A DNA stretch of 64,000 nucleotides, from assembly GCA_905199445.1 (NCBI GenBank), contig CAJKGK010000018.1, forward strand, positions 6,491 to 70,490, in the 5' to 3' direction. This document shows positions 62,077 through 64,000 of this stretch, one piece after another. The notes below the pieces were generated by a model. That model had not been told where the DNA came from, did not search any database, and worked only from the letters and a program-made list of their open reading frames with translations. Within the stretch, counting starts at the first letter, position 1; every line of letters begins with the position of its first letter. A program made the translations under genes and the position numbers. The stretch is from an uncultured Lachnospiraceae bacterium. Lineage in GTDB: Bacteria; Bacillota; Clostridia; Lachnospirales; Lachnospiraceae.

Positions 62077-63741
62077 TCACTGCCCGAATTTCCCCCTGCC
62101 CTCGGAAGGGATCCGCATAAAGACCTGGGTTCCGCTTCCCGGACTGCTTGTAATATTAAAGTACATCCGTTCACCGTAAAGCATGTTCAGCCTTCGCCGG
62201 CAATTCCAGATACCGATATGTTTTCCGGATTCATTTTCAAAGGCTTCCCCGCCTCTGATTTTTTCCAGTGTTGCCCCATCCATCCCGTTTCCGGTATCAC
62301 AGATGGAAATCACCATATCCCCTTCTTCTTCCCGCACAATCACAATGACCTCGATTTCATCCTCCATTTTCAGAGCATATTTAATAGAATTTTCCACAAA
62401 ATTCAGGATCATTAAAGACGGCAGCCTTAGTCCCATCAGCGATTCATCAATATTTTCAGTATAGGTAAATCTTCCCGGATATCGGATTTTCTGGACCTCC
62501 ACATAATTATGAACACAGCGCATCTCCTCATAAAGCTGGACGCTGCCACTTGTATGCCACAGAGAAAATCTCAGATAATTAGCCAGATATTTAGTGAATT
62601 TACGAATATTGGCCACATTGGAAGATTTTGCCAGACTGAATATTGTATTCAGACAATTCATAATAAAATGTGGATTCACCTGAAGCCGAAGATTCATGGC
62701 TTCAATATCCATGCGTTCCAGTTCTTTTTCATATACCTGAATTTTCAATGTTTCAATGCGTTGGGCCATGGAATTAAATTTACGGTTCAGTTCTCCCATC
62801 TCCCTGTTTTTCTCTGTATCCGTTATTCTGTAAGACGTATCGCCTTCCTCCAGACGGCTCATGGCCTGATTCAGCCTGTACATTGGACGAATCAGAAGTT
62901 TTTTCAGTATAAAAATCAGCAGCGGAATACAGATCAAATAAACAATAGCCATACTGATGCCCATTTTCTGGGCCACAGGCATCTGGCTGAGCACATTTTT
63001 CCGTTCAACGGTCACCGCAGCCTCCAGCGCAGCCCGATCACAGGTCGTCTTTACCGTCAGTGTCCCCTTTTCTTCCTGACATGGGGTTTCTGGTCCCACT
63101 GCCACCAGTGCATGATCCATGGTCAGTCCTGCAGCAATTCTGTCCTCAATCATGTCCAGATTAATCATGGCACCATAACAATAATCGGATGAACCATATC
63201 TGAGCAGATGAATTGCCCACTGAGTACCTCCGATTTTCTCACAGTACCATTCCGGACGAATATTCCGGGGCTGCTCCACTCTAAGTCTGCTCTGAGTCTT
63301 AATGTAATCATTAAGCACTGACCTTAATGAATTAAAATCACCTTTCACGGCCACATTCGCATAATCCCGATCCGATACACAGAAAAAATAGGCATCGGCC
63401 TCCATATAATTTTTTACCCGGCGATCCAGCTCCTGCCAGTAAAAGCTGGCCACCTTCATAAATTCTTCATCACTTAAATCATCTCTCAATTTAAATGTAT
63501 GCGTATTTTCATCAGCATCATTAGACATATAAATATCCGCTGCGTGAATCCGCTCATCCAGCTCATTCATATACAGCGCAGCCGTATGTCCTGCAGCCTC
63601 CATTGTCTGCCGCACAAAAGCCTGCTGCGCCTGAATGGCATAAATGACGGAAATCATATTCACAGGCAGCACAAGGCCGATCACCAGCAGCACCACCTGA
63701 GTCGAAACCGACAGCCGGGTAAACTTTTTCAATATTTTCAT
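62077..63741 (-). CDS. Sensor histidine kinase (YesM type)
   Basis: A 554-residue membrane sensor. Two hydrophobic segments (residues about 13-37 and 255-285) bracket an extracellular domain of about 220 residues, followed by a HAMP-like region, the His_kinase domain with the phosphorylated His in QVNPHFIMNCLN near residue 356, and an HATPase domain (NFVENSIKYAL, DTGNGM). The ribosome site is AAAGGAAA. Paired with the YesN regulator; together they likely sense the sugar taken up by the ABC importer. Confidence 0.92.
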   Translation of the reverse strand: MKILKKFTRLSVSTQVVLLVIGLVLPVNMISVIYAIQAQQAFVRQTMEAAGHTAALYMNELDERIHAADIYMSNDADENTHTFKLRDDLSDEEFMKVASFYWQELDRRVKNYMEADAYFFCVSDRDYANVAVKGDFNSLRSVLNDYIKTQSRLRVEQPRNIRPEWYCEKIGGTQWAIHLLRYGSSDYCYGAMINLDMIEDRIAAGLTMDHALVAVGPETPCQEEKGTLTVKTTCDRAALEAAVTVERKNVLSQMPVAQKMGISMAIVYLICIPLLIFILKKLLIRPMYRLNQAMSRLEEGDTSYRITDTEKNREMGELNRKFNSMAQRIETLKIQVYEKELERMDIEAMNLRLQVNPHFIMNCLNTIFSLAKSSNVANIRKFTKYLANYLRFSLWHTSGSVQLYEEMRCVHNYVEVQKIRYPGRFTYTENIDESLMGLRLPSLMILNFVENSIKYALKMEDEIEVIVIVREEEGDMVISICDTGNGMDGATLEKIRGGEAFENESGKHIGIWNCRRRLNMLYGERMYFNITSSPGSGTQVFMRIPSEGRGKFGQ

Positions 63742-64000
63742 CGTGCTTTCCTTTCTTTCAGGCCTTCGTATCTTTCAGGCCTTTGTACCCAAACGACCTT
63801 TAAGGCCAAAATCATCCCATAATATTATAAATAATTTTTCATCAAAGAGATATACCGATCCCACCTTTTATTAGCACATTTTTGTCATCTAAAAAAACAT
63901 TGGCAGCGGATATCTGCCTTTTTTACTGTACACTCACAATTTGTTCTGGTAAAATATTCCTAAGATGATGACCGGTTCAATCGGTTATGTTTTTTATGTT
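63742..64000. other. Upstream region of the YesMN operon, no gene
   Basis: No gene seen. Immediately upstream of the kinase start there are two direct copies of CTTTCAGGCCTT (63755-63766 and 63772-63783) with a 17-base period; on the minus strand they lie just before the ribosome site and may affect translation or be a duplication. No clear promoter is picked out. Confidence 0.45.

Noticed and set aside
1..64000. tRNA genes, CRISPR arrays, prophage or IS elements
   Set aside because: Reading both strands showed no cloverleaf-like tracts with GTTCGA loops, no regular spaced repeats, and no transposase, integrase or phage structural genes.

Overview
The window reads as chromosomal DNA of a gut-type anaerobic Firmicute, most likely a Lachnospiraceae (Clostridium cluster XIVa) member. 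The signs are a class II GalT, an NfnAB-type flavoprotein pair, DUF6465 and DUF3793 proteins, PPi-type phosphofructokinase, AraR of the GntR/LacI hybrid type, YesM/YesN two-component control of a sugar ABC importer, and strong AGGAGG ribosome sites. Most genes lie on the minus strand in short operons closed by clear intrinsic terminators. I saw no tRNA, rRNA, CRISPR array, intact insertion sequence or prophage.

Layout. 1-3.4 kb: galT (running off the left edge), a divergent AraC regulator and an aldehyde dehydrogenase. 3.5-5.5 kb: a DUF6465 protein and hisS. 5.6-13.2 kb: a beta-glucoside/cellobiose PTS operon (EIIB, EIIA, 6-phospho-beta-glucosidase, EIIC, ChbG-like deacetylase, MFS carrier) behind its PRD regulator. 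13.4-16.7 kb: adenine deaminase and a MATE exporter. 16.8-18.1 kb: a wrecked YafQ-type toxin gene, an unrecognised gene and a promoter-plus-terminator leader. 18.1-24.4 kb: araA with an operator on its promoter, an iron alcohol dehydrogenase with a Rex-like site, a PucR-type regulator and a second MATE exporter. 24.5-26.5 kb: a cytoplasmic GH20 hexosaminidase.

26.7-35.3 kb is a complete sortase-assembled pilus operon: a 1638-residue tip adhesin, a major pilin and two class C sortases. 35.7-38.2 kb: nfnB/nfnA. 38.2-40.9 kb: a polar amino-acid ABC importer. 40.9-43.2 kb: murF, a DUF3793 protein and a small zinc-ribbon protein. 43.3-49.4 kb: araR, pgi, a LarA-like nickel-pincer racemase homologue, a divergent triosephosphate-isomerase-like protein and a PPi-type phosphofructokinase, read in the reverse of that order. 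49.6-52.4 kb: an SsuABC/TauABC-like importer. 52.7-57.3 kb: nagB-nagA-aldolase with a divergent LacI regulator. 57.3-63.7 kb: a sugar ABC importer with its YesN/YesM system.

The main theme is carbohydrate capture and catabolism (beta-glucosides, arabinose, galactose, amino sugars), with redox balancing (NfnAB, alcohol and aldehyde dehydrogenases) and surface attachment. The least ordinary parts are the pfp/tpi-like/larA-like/pgi/araR cluster, the pilus locus, and several regulatory DNA sites: a Rex-like operator, two matching LacI-type operators and an araA operator. No wholly new system is obvious; the glycolysis-like cluster around the LarA homologue is the best candidate for undescribed metabolism.
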